Source: CAG-307 sp964524125 (GTDB lineage: Bacteria > Bacillota_I > Bacilli_A > Acholeplasmatales > Anaeroplasmataceae). Taken from it: 43,728 bases of DNA. Positions 41,601 through 43,728 of this stretch are shown here, one piece after another. Under the pieces are notes generated by a model, which did no database searches, had not been told where the DNA came from, and worked only from the letters and a program-made list of their open reading frames with translations. The position numbers were made by a program, and so were the translations under genes. The stretch lies in the NCBI GenBank assembly GCA_964524125.1, contig CAZGBY010000004.1, forward strand, positions 1 through 43,728, given 5' to 3'. Each line of letters opens with the position of its first letter. Position 1 is the stretch's first letter.

Positions 41601-42020
41601 GAAGAAGTTTCCGAGGACATTATTAACAGTGCTACCGAACAGGCTTTGTCTATTCTCAGTCAAATGCAGGAAAGCAAAGAGAGTTTTAGAAAACTAGGAC
41701 TTACATTCGAAGAGAAAGCCTTCTACGATATTTTAATGTCTCAGAGAAATTCTCATAACTTCATTTACGGTGAAGATAAAACTACGGATGGAATTGTTAT
41801 AAACGAAAGATGCAAAGACTTAGCCAAGAAAATAAAAGAAATAATCGACACAAAATCATCATTTGCCGACTGGCTAAATAATCAAAATATTCGTAATGAC
41901 CTTAAACTCGACATTAAGATTTGCCTTATAAAGAATGGTTATCCACCTCAATACAGCTCTGATGTATTTGGCAAGGTCATGGAGCAGGTTGAGAATTTTG
42001 AAAAGAACAAAGAGGATTAG
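38685..42020 (+). CDS. hsdR: Type I restriction-modification endonuclease/translocase subunit
   Basis: 1111 residues, full length. The N-terminal nuclease of the PD-D/EXK type has its acid pair and lysine in PDVVLYVNGMPLCIMELK (Asp144, Glu158, Lys160). The helicase motor follows with Walker A GATGCGKT (302-309), DEAH (SDEAH, 414-417) and FTGTP (461-465). A helical C-terminal part binds the MTase. It cuts unmodified DNA after ATP-driven translocation. AGGTGAG precedes ATG 38685, three bases after hsdS. GC content is near 40%, well above the window mean. All key residues are intact, so the system looks active. Confidence 0.96.
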   Translation: MGKLKEVNGSYYESDYEYALIELLRKEGWTYVFGNNVKREHKTDVLIENDLLSFLRRTNKDLTDDELSSIANSIKVIGGTTDFATLHKFYKLSIDGLKFATHVGGVRMIELIDFENPKNNIFKVVNQFEVEYVDNGNKKLRIPDVVLYVNGMPLCIMELKNPSDEKATIFDAWEQVTIRYWRDIPHLLHYCPLACISDGVKTRLGTVRTPYEHFYAWRRVNENDMVSTLPFDETQTMVKGVYSPSRFLEIYRDYVYFQDEIYDHKEKEIVCRYPQFFAVKLLKQSIIKSVKEGTGKGGTYFGATGCGKTYTMTFLARQLALRCTNVPEIGSPTIVMIVDRDDLQKQGAKLFTKSTEFLNLGQVAVVNSRNELRNELGARESGGFYICTIQKFCDRKDDKIGLINNRRNIICFSDEAHRTQIERAKKIQFSRENDENMKALLSKPYAKVLKEAFPSATFVGFTGTPIAETYQTFGEEIDRYTMDQAVADGLTVDIKYHPRIAKVLLDNEKIKQIEKYYKQCDDDGASKDDIEASKKAMSSMEIILGDNDRLERLAVDIHDHYTNACEQDPTRVQKALIVCANRTIAYSLLGIFKEKYPEWFVEKKTPGDIDVSSEELSELNDMPFMAMIASVGKNDPKDMYDYLGGTKNNERSDKLDAAFKQDKSNFRIAIVVDMWITGFDVESLTYLYNDKPLQKHQLIQTISRVNRKYPGKEHGMIIDYIGIRDNMREALKIYGGGVSVAPTADDVEQATLLFRNELGILKNLFVDYDLKPFLDPNCEPVKRYELLAKAAEKVFISTEELNSNNNNKESKKVSFKVYFLGVVKRMRMAYEICQPSGELGEEESALAQCFMAIAGFVRKMSGTGSDIDADVMNRHVRKMVEEALKYNKVESVLDEGEQEDLFSPEYFEKLSDIKMPASKLEILIKMLKKQIKEYARTNQVEALKFKEMLEKTIEQYHERRKHLSLEEAGQTQEEVSEDIINSATEQALSILSQMQESKESFRKLGLTFEEKAFYDILMSQRNSHNFIYGEDKTTDGIVINERCKDLAKKIKEIIDTKSSFADWLNNQNIRNDLKLDIKICLIKNGYPPQYSSDVFGKVMEQVENFEKNKED

Positions 42021-42023
42021 TTG

Positions 42024-42236
42024 ATGACGAATGAAGAAAAGAAAAATTATCTTAATCTTAAGGTAGCATTTCAATCTACTCCATTTATATCAGAACTTGA
42101 GAAAAGAAATTACTTTTTATCAATGACTCCTAAAGTCTTATATAAATACAGAAAATTCGATGAATATACGGTAGATATGATAGAAAATGACTATGTGTTT
42201 CTAGCTCCAGCAGGTGCTTTGGTGATCCACAATTGA
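42024..42236 (+). pseudogene. Truncated, frameshifted DUF2971 N-terminus
   Basis: ATG 42024 follows hsdR by three bases with agagga as ribosome site, so the original gene belonged to the same operon. The 70-residue product ends at a TGA at 42234. Its last part (VLYKYRKFDEYTVDMIENDY, then VFLAPAGAL) is the start of DUF2971, whose next motif is normally NDPFD. Inserting one base between 42222 and 42223 would restore DDPQ, so I infer a single-base deletion. After that point the DNA already codes for another protein (DUF262), so the DUF2971 body is gone. It is inactive as a DUF2971 protein. Confidence 0.7.
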
Positions 42237-43701
42237 TTTTTGAACGTATTAATTCTACAGGTGAAGATTTAACATTGGCTGATAAAATAAGAAATTTTTT
42301 ATTAATGACAGATGAGAATATGGATGAATTGTTTGAGGAGTATTGGTTGCCTATTGAAAATTTGATAGGAAGAGATAAAATGGAAAATTTCTTTCAAACT
42401 TATTTGGTTTATAAAATTCCTGAATTAGTAAAAGAAAAAGAGTCATATCAACGTTTTAAAAAATATGCTGATAATAATAAAATAACACATAGAGAATATC
42501 TTGAAGAATTAAAAAGATTTTCTAAATATTATAATGCTTTTATTAGAGAATCATCATCTTATTCAAAACATATAAATCAATTGTTGTCTGCTTTTAGACT
42601 ATTAGGTCAATCTACAATTTATCCATTTTTATTAAATGTTTTTGATGATTTTGAAAAATTAATAATTACAGAAGATATTTTATTAGAAGTATTAAAATTA
42701 TTCATTAATTATACAGTTCGAAGACTAATTACAGGTGTTCCATCAAATTCATTAAGAGGATTATACAAAAATTTATATAAAAGAATATTTACTTCTACTG
42801 AAAGTAAAAGCAATTACTTAAATTCAATTTATAATTTTATGAGTTCTCAATTAATTGGAAAAGACTCTATGCCTATTGATTCATTATTTAAAGATAAACT
42901 TTTAGCAGAACCCGTATATAAAATGCTAAGTTATGCAAGTATTTATTGTCTGTTATTGAAAATGGTTTTTATTCAAAAGAAGAAGTAACAATAGATGACA
43001 CTAAAACAATTGAACATATTATGCCTCAAAATAATCAAAATGATGATTGGAAAAATGAAATTGGTAATAGCTATGAATTTGTTTATGAAAAGTATTTGCA
43101 TACACTAGGGAATTTAACTTTAACTGGATTTAATAGTGAATTATCAGATAAGTCTTTTAGTGAAAAGAAATCAGAATATAGAAAATCCAAATTTATAATC
43201 TTAAATGAAGATGTAATTAATCAAGAACATTGGAGAGAAAATGAAATTAGAAATCGAGCTTTGAGATTAAGTAACAATTTATTGAATTTATTTAAACTTC
43301 CTTCAGTTTTTGATAAAGTAATTGAAATTAATACTAATAACAGACATACATTAAATGATAAATGTGATTATACTGGTAAGAAAATTACATCATTTATGTT
43401 TATGGGTGAAGTGAAAAATGTATCAACTTCCAAAGAGCTTTTGATCAAATTTTGTGAAAGTTTATACATATTATTTAGTGATGAATTGAACGAAATGGCA
43501 AAATCTAATTATAAATTTGTTAATGCTGATTGTTCTTTTATTACTTATGATAAATCACGACTAAGAACCCCTAAAGAAATAGGTAATTCTGGTATTTTTA
43601 TTGAAACAAATCGTAGTACTAACGATATAATAATTGTTATTGGTAAATTAATAGATTTATTTGATTTAACCTCTGATGATTTTATTTTTTATACAGAATA
43701 A
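42233..43701 (+). pseudogene. DUF262/DUF1524 (GmrSD-like) remnant, 5' truncated and frameshifted
   Basis: The reading frame opens inside DUF262 at FERINSTGEDLTLADKIRNF; the N-terminal DGQQR-type nucleotide part is missing. It continues to a stop at 42986-42988. The next frame (42946-43701) holds the DUF1524 half with TIEHIMPQ and LHTLGNLTLTGFNSELSDKSF. The frame change lies near 42925-42940: CKYLLSVIENG, the expected continuation, is in the second frame, which fits a one-base loss. GmrSD proteins are Type IV restriction enzymes against modified DNA. AT content is host-like, unlike hsdR. The C-terminal 110 residues are unfamiliar. Confidence 0.75.
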
Positions 43702-43728
43702 AACTTAATATAATAAATCTTAATACTT

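Noticed and set aside
42900..43000. Programmed frameshift between the two DUF262/DUF1524 frames
   Set aside because: No slippery heptamer in the right frame and no downstream structure were seen, and the same gene is also cut at its 5' end, so decay is simpler.
1..43728. CRISPR array, insertion sequence or prophage
   Set aside because: No regularly spaced repeats, transposase, integrase or structural phage genes were seen on either strand.

Overview
The window is AT-rich (roughly 28-30% GC over most of its length), reads with the standard code, and carries a typical low-GC Firmicutes housekeeping layout. A GPR spore protease sits behind a promoter that looks like a forespore sigma (F/G) site. 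I infer a spore-forming member of the Bacilli/Erysipelotrichia-type lineages. The species cannot be named from the sequence alone.

Layout. 1-1084: the 3' part of tRNA-Asn and a minus-strand membrane-anchored propeller-like protein. 1246-2722: a TtcA-type tRNA thiolase and a flavin reductase-like protein. 2733-10717: the translation and envelope cluster rpsB-tsf-pyrH-frr, then uppS-cdsA-dxr-rseP, with an S2 leader RNA. 10722-11100: an intergenic region with a possible 25-residue membrane toxin on the minus strand. 11094-14561: threonine operon thrC-thrB-hom. 14588-16781: a guanine deaminase-like enzyme and cardiolipin synthase. 16803-19239: L21 leader, rplU-prp-rpmA and obgE. 19310-23204: a flippase-like membrane protein, a TIGR04076 protein, an HTH protein, a trypsin-like lipoprotein and an unknown protein. 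23228-27933: an alpha/alpha-toroid-like protein, gpmI, an FMN riboswitch with a riboflavin ECF S component, and eno. 27914-32112: an AraC regulator, trpS, an alpha/beta hydrolase, rpsT and gpr. 32123-35677: T-box thrS and hisS.

35709-42020 is a type I restriction-modification operon: a small HTH regulator, hsdM, hsdS and hsdR. Outside the hsdS recognition domains its GC content and codon use are clearly higher than in the neighbours, so it was probably acquired. It begins directly after the hisS terminator. Behind hsdR (42024-43701) lie broken genes: a DUF2971 N-terminus frameshifted and joined to the C-terminal part of a DUF262/DUF1524 (GmrSD-type) protein that is itself frameshifted. This marks a decaying defence island.

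Regulation is readable at many places: consensus promoters, S2 and L21 leaders, a Thr T-box, an FMN riboswitch with terminator, and bidirectional terminators that overlap stop codons of convergent genes. The most worthwhile leads are the putative type I toxin (10722-10799), the GPR without a pro-sequence behind a forespore-like promoter, the HisRS of archaeal/eukaryotic-like type, the unassigned HsdS specificity, and the chimeric defence pseudogenes. I saw no clearly new multi-gene system.
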